64,000 bases of DNA, taken from Sphingomonas sp. Y57. GTDB taxonomy: Bacteria > Pseudomonadota > Alphaproteobacteria > Sphingomonadales > Sphingomonadaceae. The position numbers were made by a program, and so were the translations under genes. Below the pieces are notes generated by a model. That model worked only from the letters and a program-made list of their open reading frames with translations, was not told the DNA's origin and did not search any database. Below are positions 54,001 to 61,334 of the stretch, in pieces (the stretch's first letter is position 1; every line of letters begins with the position of its first letter). The stretch is taken from assembly GCF_001015195.1 (NCBI RefSeq), contig NZ_LDES01000040.1, positions 18,477-82,476 of the forward strand. Reading direction: 5' to 3'.

Positions 54001-54593
54001 ATGCGATTGAAGCGGCCGTAGCTGAGGTCGCCGCCGGTGGCGAATGTCGCCGTGGGTTTCGCAGGAATGAAATTGATGGCGCCTCCGGTCGAATTCTGGC
54101 CGAACAGCGTCCCCTGCGGCCCCTTGAGTATCTCGACACGCTCCAGATCATAGGCCGCGTGCGTGGTCAGGACGGGAAACGGCAGCGGGATCTGATCGAC
54201 GTAGACGCTGGTGGTCGGGTAGTTCGCCAGGGAGGATTCGTAGAAGCCGACCCCGCGCAGCGTATAGACCGGGGTCGCCGTCTGTGACGGCGTATAGGAC
54301 AGACCGGGCACGATCTGCGCAATCTCCGCCAGAGAGTCGACCTGCTGCGTCTTCAGCGTGTTTCCGGAATAGGCAGTGATCGTCAGGCCGACGTCGGTGA
54401 TCCGCTGCTCGCGCTTGTTTGCGGTGACCACGATGTCCGAACCGTCGGTCTCGACCACCGTCGTATCGGCTGGCGTGGTCATCTGTCCGTGCGCCAATGA
54501 TGCGTAAGACACCCCCAGCAAGACGAGCAAATTCGATGTTGTCCTTCTCGGACGGAGCCGATGTGTCACTGCTTTTCTCCCTGAGCCATTCAA
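51036..54593 (-). CDS. TonB-dependent receptor fused in frame to a type-B carboxylesterase
   Basis: A 1185-residue uninterrupted frame. Residues 1 to about 761 are a TonB receptor: signal peptide ending about AHG, plug (DIVVTANKREQRITDVGLTI, ERVEILKGPQGTLFGQNSTG) and a barrel. It lacks the last roughly 50 residues and terminal aromatic that close a barrel, stopping after FDIDGYLLVDL. The rest is a carboxylesterase with CFRGIRYG, VMVWLHGGAFVSGGG, nucleophile in LFGHSAGGASIEA and a His region near HLGAPHCIELPF. A perfect AAGGAGG (52272-52278) precedes an in-frame TTG (52263-52265), which could start the esterase (409 aa). Whether one protein or two are made cannot be told from sequence. Confidence 0.8.
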   Translation of the reverse strand: MNGSGRKAVTHRLRPRRTTSNLLVLLGVSYASLAHGQMTTPADTTVVETDGSDIVVTANKREQRITDVGLTITAYSGNTLKTQQVDSLAEIAQIVPGLSYTPSQTATPVYTLRGVGFYESSLANYPTTSVYVDQIPLPFPVLTTHAAYDLERVEILKGPQGTLFGQNSTGGAINFIPAKPTATFATGGDLSYGRFNRIDANGYISGPIAEGLRGRLSFNAAHADDWQKSYLRNDKLGEVEYYAGRLLLDWTPSDRLTLNLNVNAWKDKSDPQAPQFFGLQSQAPATLPPLIAAQPFTPHDARLAEWTPGANRPRANNRFAQAALRFDWEAADDIIVTGISSYIHYKHFQVVDQDGTELRDSDVAEDSGTIKSFSQELRIANAESRPLRWVLGANYERSTVNEYARYDFPDESTSALFGFTGDQNTSDQKLRNYAVFANAEYDLSPGLTLKAGARYTKAKRRAVQCTFDNGDGTFARAIDTVVQLIHLGIIPVPGFTPSGVVPPSVGSGCTALDNLTNDGTPATYLPGAYTRSLNEDNLSWRLGLDYKVTPNLLLYANISRGYKAGSMPISSAATFENYIEVKQESLLAYEAGYKFASADGHFRLNGAAFYYDYKDKQIRGAIVDPVFGNLQALDNIPKSRIYGAEAELNFIPFDGLTFGGSATYINSKITDYVNFSASNQVTDFSGSRIPFTPKWSGSFTADYRWTIGSVSPFIGASVSARSGAIANIGGDRGYIPPPGAVRQEVPLGRTFDIDGYLLVDLLPDGPTMPSISRRPGLRSASRCFRGIRYGTADRFQPAEILAFDGSVGRGERGPVSPQDPSRLDMIMGPAAPLAQSEHCQILSIFTPSVDGRRPVMVWLHGGAFVSGGGELPWYDGERLAIEQDVVVVSVSYRLGAFGFLQLPDSTGPSPGTTDQIIALQWVQRYIEQFGGDPGNVTLFGHSAGGASIEAIFQWGHAALARRAILQSGNARTYRRSREEADAVAARFIALAGTDPRLLAEDEILPIQREFSRGRHFAFDWWLTSPEAPAEFVLDIMAGWTRDDSLPFLLLADQARAVPDTLSSYSARIGEANAMFSVGSHAAAQAAVAAGRQAWLYRFDWEAPASHLGAPHCIELPFLLGDAAAWAATPMLAGAAWSDVDALGRGLRSAWASFARGNGPGEAWRACSDVEQPLNVLPGEGGPRQG
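52263..52278 (-). promoter_or_regulatory. Internal ribosome-binding site at the receptor-esterase join
   Basis: AAGGAGG (52278-52272, minus strand) is followed after 6 nt by TTG (52265-52263) in the esterase frame. This near-perfect Shine-Dalgarno inside the long frame suggests separate initiation of the esterase. Confidence 0.55.
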
Positions 54594-54851
54594 CTTCCAG
54601 ACCCCTCATTCTGGTCGCCGATATCTATCTATTGCTCGTCGCAGCGCGGCTCTGATGGCGAGCGCCGCCTTAAGCAGTCCGGCTAATGACACATTAAAGT
54701 CGCGGACTTTCCGCGCCGCCAACTCGATTATCGCGGCTGAAACGCCGTCTATCCAATTCGCGCAGTTTTCGTCCGGGCTGATGGATATCAGGGGACGATA
54801 ATGGCGACGCCGGCAGGCCCCTATCCATCCCCCGGGAGGAAGCCGGGATTG

Positions 54852-55952
54852 CTACAGGGCCGCGCCGACATTGCAATGAATGCCGTGGCTTTCCAGCAGC
54901 GGGAAAGTTCTCATGGCTACCTCCTTCAGGTTGTTTATGTAATCTGGCACTATGACAAGCAGGCCATCCAGATCCGCGTCGATGACCTGCTGAGACAGTT
55001 GGGAGGCTAGGCTTTCATATGAGCCGATGAAGGTTCCCGGCATGACCGATTTATATTTAGGCCCGCCGAGAGGGGCGAGCGATGAACTGCTGAGTTGCTT
55101 GACGCCCTTGGTGTTCTGTTCATAGCCGCGTGCCAGATCCTCAAGGCCGGCGAGATCGACGCCTTCCTCGAGATGATCCATCAGCGCCTGGGCGTCCCGA
55201 TCGCTGTCGCCGGGAATGAGCGTGACCAGCCCGTAGACCTTGAAATCGGGCTTGTTCAGTTCCCTGGCTATCTGCTTCGCCTGTTTCGCGGATTCGATGT
55301 AGCCCGCTTCGCCACCCCCCAGCAGAAAGGCGACGTCGCAACTCGATACGGCAAAGCGCAATCCTCTTCCCGACGCGCCGGCGTTGACGATCGTCGGCAT
55401 CCGTCGTGGGCGCGGACTCAATATTGCGTCGTCGAGACGGAAGAACTTGCCCTCATGGGACGCTCGCTCCTCGGTCCACAGCTTCTTGATGACCTGAAGC
55501 CACTCTTCCGCATAGTCGTAGCGCTCATCATGCGAGAGGCTGTCGTCCCAAAGCCCGAGGGGCTCGAAACTGGACCGGTGCCCGCCGGTGACGACATTCA
55601 TCCCGACGCGGCCGTTGCCGATCTCCGACAGGGTGGACACCATCTTGGAGATCGCGGCCGGCGGATAGACATTGGCGTGGGTAGTGCACCAGACTTTGAT
55701 CCGATCGGTTGCCTGTAGCAGCGCCGCGGTCGTCGTTATCGATTCGACGGTGTCTCCCCAAAAGCGGGAAGGGCCCTGGGTCCCGCGCCAGTTCTGGGGA
55801 CTGAGGACGAAGTCGAACCCCAGAAACTCGGCCAGCTGAGTAACCAGAAGCGCGTGTTTGAAAGAGCCAGGGCTGTAGGGAACATTGGACGAATGAACCC
55901 AGCCGCTGCGAACGGTAGGAATGAATACTCCGACTTCTATGGCTTTGGTCAT
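54852..55952 (-). CDS. RutA-like FMN-dependent (luciferase-family) monooxygenase
   Basis: A 366-aa flavin monooxygenase. GVFIPTVRSGWVHSS, LGFDFVLSPQNWRG, ESITTTAALLQATDRIKVW and GMNVVTGGHRSSFEPLGLW match the RutA group (pyrimidine oxygenase) better than alkanesulfonate or nitrilotriacetate enzymes. SPRPRRMPTIVNAGAS and a C-terminal GSYESLASQL repeat family order. RutA opens the uracil ring using FMNH2 and O2. Here no other rut gene is present, so the target is probably another heterocycle. Divergent promoter region upstream holds a short palindrome. Confidence 0.85.
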   Translation of the reverse strand: MTKAIEVGVFIPTVRSGWVHSSNVPYSPGSFKHALLVTQLAEFLGFDFVLSPQNWRGTQGPSRFWGDTVESITTTAALLQATDRIKVWCTTHANVYPPAAISKMVSTLSEIGNGRVGMNVVTGGHRSSFEPLGLWDDSLSHDERYDYAEEWLQVIKKLWTEERASHEGKFFRLDDAILSPRPRRMPTIVNAGASGRGLRFAVSSCDVAFLLGGGEAGYIESAKQAKQIARELNKPDFKVYGLVTLIPGDSDRDAQALMDHLEEGVDLAGLEDLARGYEQNTKGVKQLSSSSLAPLGGPKYKSVMPGTFIGSYESLASQLSQQVIDADLDGLLVIVPDYINNLKEVAMRTFPLLESHGIHCNVGAAL

Positions 55953-55959
55953 GTGGTAC

Positions 55960-55999
55960 CTATCCGATTCGGGACTATCGACTTCTCTGTCTCGGATAG
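55960..55999. promoter_or_regulatory. Inverted repeat before the RutA-like gene
   Basis: CTATCCGA (55960-55967) and TCGGATAG (55992-55999) are perfect 8-bp arms with a 24-bp spacer, starting 8 bp upstream of the monooxygenase start codon. It could be an operator, possibly of the AraC protein encoded next. Confidence 0.45.
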
Positions 56000-56144
56000 A
56001 TTGACGTGGTCGATGCGAAGCCTAAATCCACTTTGAGCGGCCGCGGCCGGTCATAGCCGAAAATTGCGGACTATTTTGAGAAGGCAGGGTTCGCTTCCGT
56101 CCAGCGTCGCGATTGTCCCGGTCGTTCCGGTCGAGGGCGGCCTT

Positions 56145-57146
56145 CTAGCGCCTGCGCTGGGTGTTTGACGGCAGTTCGCCAAATCGCTTGTAATAGTCGG
56201 CGGCAAAGCGGCCGAGATGGGCGAAGCCGGCCTCCAGCGCGATTTCCGCTATGGTATCCTCGCCTGCCTGCAGCAGCCTGTCCCGGGCGTTGTTCAGCCG
56301 CACGTCCTTCAAATAACGGATCGGGCTGGTCTGACGAAAATGCTTGAAGCTATCCAGCAGGGTCCTGGCGGGAACGCCCGCGGCTGCCGCGATATCGGAC
56401 AAGCTGATCGGATCGGCCGCATGGGCGTGGATATAGGCCTCTGCCCGCCGCACGCTGGCCGGAGCGATATGGCCGGGAGCATCCTTCCGTTCGCAATGAG
56501 CCTGCCGGGCCAGCAGAAGGTTGAGCAGAAGGCGCTCGTAATCGCTGCTGAGAAGCGGGTGATTGCTGATCATCTGCGCCATCCGCGGATTGGCTGCGAT
56601 CAAGGCGACCTGTTGAAGCCAGGGCATCACGGCAGGGGAGGTGAGGTCGAGTTCCTTGCGGAAGACGAGGTGGCGAAAGCCCGTATGCGCGCGCACCGCT
56701 TCCGTGCTGATCCGGACGAAGAACTGTTCGCAGTCGGCCGAGAATGTACCGAGCATCTCCTCGCCGGGGATCAGAATGTGCGCCGCACTGCCGCCCATGG
56801 AATATTCCTTCCGGTCGGCCAGGATAGTGGCATTGCCCCGCAAGCATAAGGCGACCAGATAATGTTCATAGGAGGGGACATGCACCTGCATGTTGCCGAA
56901 ATGTATGGTGCCCAGTCCCACGCGCCCGATAGAGAAGTGGTCGACATAGCATCTTGTTCCCTGCCAGTTTCCTTTCGGAGAGAGCAGGTGGGGCTGGAGG
57001 ATGATGGAAATCTGGTCGCGCGTATATTCGACGTCGTTGGACTCGAAAACCCGGTTGGAACGCAATGTCGTCGGCGCGAAGCCCGCTAATGGATGATGGG
57101 CGCGAGGCGGCGGCGGTTCACTAGCGTAGCTTCGGGCCGATGTCAC
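56145..57146 (-). CDS. AraC-family transcriptional regulator
   Basis: A regulator of about 333 aa. The C-terminal pair of helix-turn-helix motifs is complete: RRAEAYIHAHAADPISLSDIAAAAGVPARTLLDSFKHF and IRYLKDVRLNNARDRLLQAGEDTIAEIALEAGFAHLGRFAADYYKRFGELPS. The N-terminal part (cupin-like, with VALCLRGNATILADRKEYSMGG and LIPGEEMLGTFSADCEQFFVRIS) resembles the AndR/OruR effector domain. GTG 57146 has GGAGGG 11 nt upstream, but the frame remains open to 57347, so the start is uncertain. Probably controls the RutA-like/esterase genes. Confidence 0.85.
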   Translation of the reverse strand: MTSARSYASEPPPPRAHHPLAGFAPTTLRSNRVFESNDVEYTRDQISIILQPHLLSPKGNWQGTRCYVDHFSIGRVGLGTIHFGNMQVHVPSYEHYLVALCLRGNATILADRKEYSMGGSAAHILIPGEEMLGTFSADCEQFFVRISTEAVRAHTGFRHLVFRKELDLTSPAVMPWLQQVALIAANPRMAQMISNHPLLSSDYERLLLNLLLARQAHCERKDAPGHIAPASVRRAEAYIHAHAADPISLSDIAAAAGVPARTLLDSFKHFRQTSPIRYLKDVRLNNARDRLLQAGEDTIAEIALEAGFAHLGRFAADYYKRFGELPSNTQRRR

Positions 57147-57458
57147 AGGCGTCGAGTCCCTCCAGTGCGTACGGGCGTGATAACTAGTCACAAGATTGTC
57201 ATGGCTGACAAGCCCGCGTCCCTCTTCGCAGGCGCAAAAGGAAAGTCGTTTGCCGATTTCTCGCGTTTTTCGGATAGTCGGGAGTGCGGTCGCCGGAAAA
57301 CGGATGCCATGTGCATTGGATGCGCGTGATCGGGTGCGGACGCGCACAGTCTCGCGGCGTCCGGACGGGTGCTCTCGGTGCCGGTTCCGGGAAGGCGGAA
57401 GCGAACCGGTCAGACGCTGTGGAGGAAGGTCTCGTTTCCCGTTCGGGCGGCCGGCCGG
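57147..57458. other. Gap between AraC and transketolase genes
   Basis: About 310 bp. The AraC frame stays open to 57347 without a better start. Beyond that I see no gene, and no strong hairpin. Confidence 0.4.
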
Positions 57459-59819
57459 TCAGCGGTCCAGGAACAACTCCGCTGTCGCATCCACGATCGC
57501 ATCGCTGTCGAGGCGATAGGTGCGGTAGAGATCGGGCAGGTCGCCGGTCTGACCGAAGCGGTCGAGGCCGAGGGCGCTGACCTTCTGGCCGCGTACGCCG
57601 CCCAGCCAGGAGAGCGCCGACGGGCTGCCGTCGATGATCGTGACCAGCCCCGCCGTCGGCGACAGATCGCGCAGCAGCGTCTCGACATGAGCGCGCCTCG
57701 TGTCGCCGCCCTGCCAGCGCGCGGCATGGCGCGCGGACCAGCCGCGATGCAGCAGGTCGGGCGAGGTGACGTTGAGCAGGCCGAGCCCGGGAACATCCTC
57801 CTTCAGTTCATGCCAGGCGGCGATCGCCTCGGGCGCGATCGCGCCGGTGAAGACGATCGCCGCCTCCGCGCCGGGGGCAGGTCGCATCAACCAATACCCG
57901 CCCTTCAGCGCGTCTTCCTGCCACCCGTCGTCGGCACGTTCGACCTGCTCGATCGCGCGGGTGGTGAGGCGAAGATAGACCGAGCCGCCGTCCTCGGCCT
58001 GCATATGCTCGAACGCCCAGCGCATCGTCAGCGCCAGTTCGTCGGCGAAGGCCGGCTCGAAATAGGTGAGGCCGGGCTGGCCCATGCCGATCAGCGGCGA
58101 GTTGATCGACTGATGCGCGCCGCCCTCCGGCCCCAAGGTCACGCCGGACGGCGTCGCCACCAGCAGGAAGCGGGCATTCTGGTAGCAGCCATAGTTGAGC
58201 GCATCGAGACCGCGGGCGATGAAGGGGTCGTAGACCGTCCCGATCGGCAGCAGCCGTGTCCCGAAGGTGGGCGCCGACAGACCGAGCGCGGCGAGCATCA
58301 GGAACAGATTATGTTCGGCGATGCCCAGCTCGATATGCTGGCCCGCGCCATGGCCCGACCATTTCTGCGCCGATGGGATCTTCGCGGCCTGGAAGACGTC
58401 CTTCAGCTCCTGCCGGCGGAATAGCCCGCGCTGGTTCACGAAGGCGCCAAGGTTGGTCGACACCGTCACATCGGGCGAAGTGGTGACGATCCGGTCGGCG
58501 AGAGGGTGGCCGGATTTGGAGAGGTCGAGCAGGATGCGGCCGAAGGCGGCCTGGGTCGATTGCTCGGCGCCCTCGGGCACCGGCAGCGTCGCGGGAACCG
58601 GTACCGGCTCGATCGCGACGGAGGCCCGGCCCCGGGCAAGCGGCGATCCGGCGACGAACTGGCGCAGCATCGCCGCACTGTTATCGCCCAGCCCGCCATA
58701 GGGCGCCCATTCGTCGCCCTCGGTGATGCCCAGGCTCCGGCGCAACCCGTCGATCTGGGTCGGGTTCATCAGCCCGGCATGGTTGTCCTTATGACCGGCG
58801 AAGGGGAGGCCATAGCCCTTCACCGTATAGGCGATGAACATAGTCGGCTTGTCGTCGTCGGCCTGGGCGAAGGCGTCGAGCAGCGTCTCGATGCAATGGC
58901 CGCCGAGATTGGTCATCAGCGCCGCCAGCCCTTCGTCATCGAAGGCTTCGATCAGCTTGAGCGCCTTGGCGTCGGCCGCGAGGTCGGCGGTCAGCCGGGC
59001 GCGCCAGGCCGCTCCACCCTGGTAGGTGAGCGCGGCGTAGTCGGCGTTCGGGCAGTTGTCGATCCACGCGGCGATCGCCTTGCCGCCGGGCTTGCGGAAC
59101 GCCTCGCGCTGGCGTTTGCCGTGCTTGAGGGTCAGCACCCGCCAGCCGCAGGTGCGGAAGATGTCGTCGAACCGGTTGAACATCCGGTCCGCGGTCGTCG
59201 CGTCGAGCGACTGGCGGTTATAGTCGACGATCCACCAGCAGTTGCGGATATCGTGCTTATAACCCTCGATCAGCGCCTCGTAGATGTTGCCCTCGTCGAG
59301 TTCGGCGTCACCCATCAGCGCGATCATCCGGCCGGCATCGGCTTCGGCGAGGTTGCCGTGCGCGATCAGATAGTCCTGCACCAGGCTGGCGAAAGCCGTG
59401 ATGGCGACGCCGAGGCCTACCGATCCGGTCGAAAAATCAACCGGTATCTTGTCCTTGGTGCGGCTCGGATAGCTTTGCGCGCCGCCGAGGCCACGGAAGC
59501 GCTGGAGCTGGTCGAGGCTCTGGTTGCCGAGCAGATAGTGGATCGCGTGCAGGACCGGCCCGGCATGCGGCTTGACCGCCACCCGGTCGTTGGGGCGCAG
59601 CGCGTTGAAGTAAAGCGCCGCCATGATCGCGGTGATCGACGCGCAGCTTGCCTGGTGTCCGCCGACCTTCAGGCCGTCGCGGCTCTCGCGCAGATGATTG
59701 GCGTTGTGGATCGTCCACGACGACAGCCAGCGGAGCCGGACTTCCAGCGCTTCGATCGCCGCGATCGTGGCGGGGTCCTGGGGCTTCACCTCATGCAGCA
59801 TCGAAGGCGTCTCCGGCAA
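57459..59819 (-). CDS. Transketolase-family / AceE-like thiamine diphosphate enzyme
   Basis: A 786-aa single-chain TPP enzyme. The TPP motif GDAELDEGNIYEALIEGYKH with following NRQSLDATTADR lies about 175-215, close to homodimeric pyruvate dehydrogenase E1 (AceE). KVGGHQASCASITAIMAALYF at the N terminus and a glutamate-bearing HIELGIAEHNLFLMLAALG in the pyrimidine domain are present, and the C-terminal domain is transketolase-like. Likely substrate is a sugar phosphate or 2-oxo acid. A divergent Lrp/AsnC regulator lies 127 bp away, so an amino-acid-derived oxo acid is attractive. Confidence 0.85.
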   Translation of the reverse strand: MPETPSMLHEVKPQDPATIAAIEALEVRLRWLSSWTIHNANHLRESRDGLKVGGHQASCASITAIMAALYFNALRPNDRVAVKPHAGPVLHAIHYLLGNQSLDQLQRFRGLGGAQSYPSRTKDKIPVDFSTGSVGLGVAITAFASLVQDYLIAHGNLAEADAGRMIALMGDAELDEGNIYEALIEGYKHDIRNCWWIVDYNRQSLDATTADRMFNRFDDIFRTCGWRVLTLKHGKRQREAFRKPGGKAIAAWIDNCPNADYAALTYQGGAAWRARLTADLAADAKALKLIEAFDDEGLAALMTNLGGHCIETLLDAFAQADDDKPTMFIAYTVKGYGLPFAGHKDNHAGLMNPTQIDGLRRSLGITEGDEWAPYGGLGDNSAAMLRQFVAGSPLARGRASVAIEPVPVPATLPVPEGAEQSTQAAFGRILLDLSKSGHPLADRIVTTSPDVTVSTNLGAFVNQRGLFRRQELKDVFQAAKIPSAQKWSGHGAGQHIELGIAEHNLFLMLAALGLSAPTFGTRLLPIGTVYDPFIARGLDALNYGCYQNARFLLVATPSGVTLGPEGGAHQSINSPLIGMGQPGLTYFEPAFADELALTMRWAFEHMQAEDGGSVYLRLTTRAIEQVERADDGWQEDALKGGYWLMRPAPGAEAAIVFTGAIAPEAIAAWHELKEDVPGLGLLNVTSPDLLHRGWSARHAARWQGGDTRRAHVETLLRDLSPTAGLVTIIDGSPSALSWLGGVRGQKVSALGLDRFGQTGDLPDLYRTYRLDSDAIVDATAELFLDR

Positions 59820-59946
59820 CTACGCCGGTCCGTCCGGCGTTGGGCCCTGATAGCTGATCACGGGGCCGCCGGTCCTTGCGAATTGGCTGGCGCTACAAGA
59901 GGAAATTGGCATAAACTGTCATTGTTACTCAAAAAGGAAGCGGATT

Positions 59947-60429
59947 ATTTCACAATACCCTCTTGATGCGATAGATCGCAGGATACTGGCTGAGCTCCAG
60001 TCGGATGGCCGGATCACCAACCAGGATCTTGCGGCACGGGTCGGGCTCTCGCCGAGCCCGTGCCTGCGGCGCGTTCGCCAGCTGGAGGAGGCGGGGGTGA
60101 TCAGCAACTATGTGGGGCTGGTCGATCCGGCGGCGCTCGGCCTGCCGGTGACGGCGTTCGTCCGCGTCAGGCTGGACGGGCAGGACGACCGTCACCTCGC
60201 CGCCTTCGAGAAGGAGGTCGCGGGCTTCCCCGAGGTGATGGAATGCTATCTGATGACGGGCGAGAGCGACTATCAGCTCCGGGTTCTCGTCGCCTCGCTC
60301 GCTGCGTTCGAGGATTTCCTGCGGCAGAAATTGACCCGGATCGCCGGCGTGTCGCAGGTGGTTTCGAGCTTCGCCTTGCGCCCCGTCGTCTATCGCACGG
60401 CGCTCCCCGTCGATAAGACGGACGCATGA
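59947..60429 (+). CDS. Lrp/AsnC-family transcriptional regulator (apparent ATT start)
   Basis: A regulator of about 160 aa. The N-terminal helix-turn-helix LDAIDRRILAELQSDGRITNQDLAARVGLSPSPCLRRVRQLEEAG is in the same frame as the RAM domain (FVRVRLDGQDDRHLAAFEKEVAGFPEVMECYLMTGESDYQLRVLV). Taking only ATG, GTG or TTG the first start would be GTG 60097, losing the DNA-binding domain. Upstream the frame holds ATT at 59944 and 59947. ATT 59947 has AAGGA 8 nt before it, and gives the normal length. Divergent from the AceE-like enzyme and overlapping the next gene by ATGA. Confidence 0.8.
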   Translation: MSQYPLDAIDRRILAELQSDGRITNQDLAARVGLSPSPCLRRVRQLEEAGVISNYVGLVDPAALGLPVTAFVRVRLDGQDDRHLAAFEKEVAGFPEVMECYLMTGESDYQLRVLVASLAAFEDFLRQKLTRIAGVSQVVSSFALRPVVYRTALPVDKTDA

Positions 60430-61232
60430 TCGCATCCATCGCCTATCTCGGCCTGCTCGACGACGAGGAAATCGAACTCGACATCGCCGCGCTCGAACTG
60501 AGCGCGCTCGACCATCCCGGCGTCGACCTCACGCCCTATCATGAGCAGATCGACGCGCTCGAGGCCGAGTTGCGCGACGAGGGCGCCGACGCCGAGACCA
60601 GCGAGGAACAGGCCGGCGCGCTGGCCCGGCTGCTGGCAGGCCGCCATGGCTTCGCGGGCGACAGCGCCAGCTATGACGCGCCGCTCAATGCCGACATGAT
60701 CCGTGTACTCGACCGGCGCCGCGGGCTGCCCGTCAGCCTGTCGATCCTCTATGTCGCGCTCGCCCGTCGGCTGGGCTGGATCGCAGAAGCGCTCAACACG
60801 CCGTCGCACGTGCTGGTGCGGATCGGACCGCTCGACTCGCCGATCCTGATCGATCCGTTCCATGACGGCTTGCCGATCGGTGACGAAACGCTCGGCAAGC
60901 TGCTGCGGCGATCGTTGGGGCCGACGGCGCGGATAGAGCCCGAGCATGTCGCGCCGCTGCCCAACCGGCTGGTGCTGGTCCGGCTGCTGCTCAACCAGGC
61001 AACCCGCGCCGAACAGGCGGGGGATACCGCCCGCGCGATCACCATCCATGAACGCATCGTCGAGGTCGCGCCCTCCCACGCGCAGGGCTGGTGGGATCTC
61101 GCGCGCCTGCAGCTCGCCGATGGCCGGGGAGAGGACGCGCGCGGCAGCCTCAGCGCAATGCTCGAGATCACCCGCGACGCCGATGCGCGCGCGACGATCC
61201 TCGAGGCGCTGGAGGCGTTGTCGGGTCGCTGA
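60426..61232 (+). CDS. SirB1-like transglutaminase-fold protein with TPR tail
   Basis: A 268-aa protein. Residues about 35-185 match the SirB1/transglutaminase-core-2 domain: ADMIRVLDRRRGLPVSLSILYVALARRLGWIAEALNTPSHVLVRIG, with a His-Asp-like pair (PSHVLVRI, LIDPFHDG) but no obvious cysteine nucleophile. Residues about 190-265 form TPR-like helices (RAEQAGDTARAITIHERIVEVAPSHAQGWWDLARLQLADG). Enzyme activity is doubtful. It is coupled by ATGA to the Lrp gene. Confidence 0.85.
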   Translation: MIASIAYLGLLDDEEIELDIAALELSALDHPGVDLTPYHEQIDALEAELRDEGADAETSEEQAGALARLLAGRHGFAGDSASYDAPLNADMIRVLDRRRGLPVSLSILYVALARRLGWIAEALNTPSHVLVRIGPLDSPILIDPFHDGLPIGDETLGKLLRRSLGPTARIEPEHVAPLPNRLVLVRLLLNQATRAEQAGDTARAITIHERIVEVAPSHAQGWWDLARLQLADGRGEDARGSLSAMLEITRDADARATILEALEALSGR

Positions 61233-61239
61233 CTTCAGG

Positions 61240-61330
61240 CGTCATGCCGGCGGAGGCCGGCATCTCAGGAGGCTCCTGCCTCGACCTTGTCCCCAAACCT
61301 CCCGAGATGCCGGCCTCCGCCGGCATGACG
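61240..61330. repeat. Dispersed palindrome, copy 6 (27-bp perfect arms)
   Basis: Arms 61240-61266 and 61304-61330 are exact 27-bp reverse complements (CGTCATGCCGGCGGAGGCC...). It lies between the convergent SirB1-like and pbpC genes, ending 5 bp before the pbpC stop. Confidence 0.92.
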
Positions 61331-61334
61331 GGGA

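Noticed and set aside
58506-59966. 486-codon plus-strand frame opposite the AceE-like gene
   Set aside because: Shadow of a gene with clear TPP motifs. Its end covers the true Lrp start region in a different frame.
60097-60429. Lrp protein starting at GTG 60097
   Set aside because: This start would leave out the helix-turn-helix that lies upstream in the same frame.
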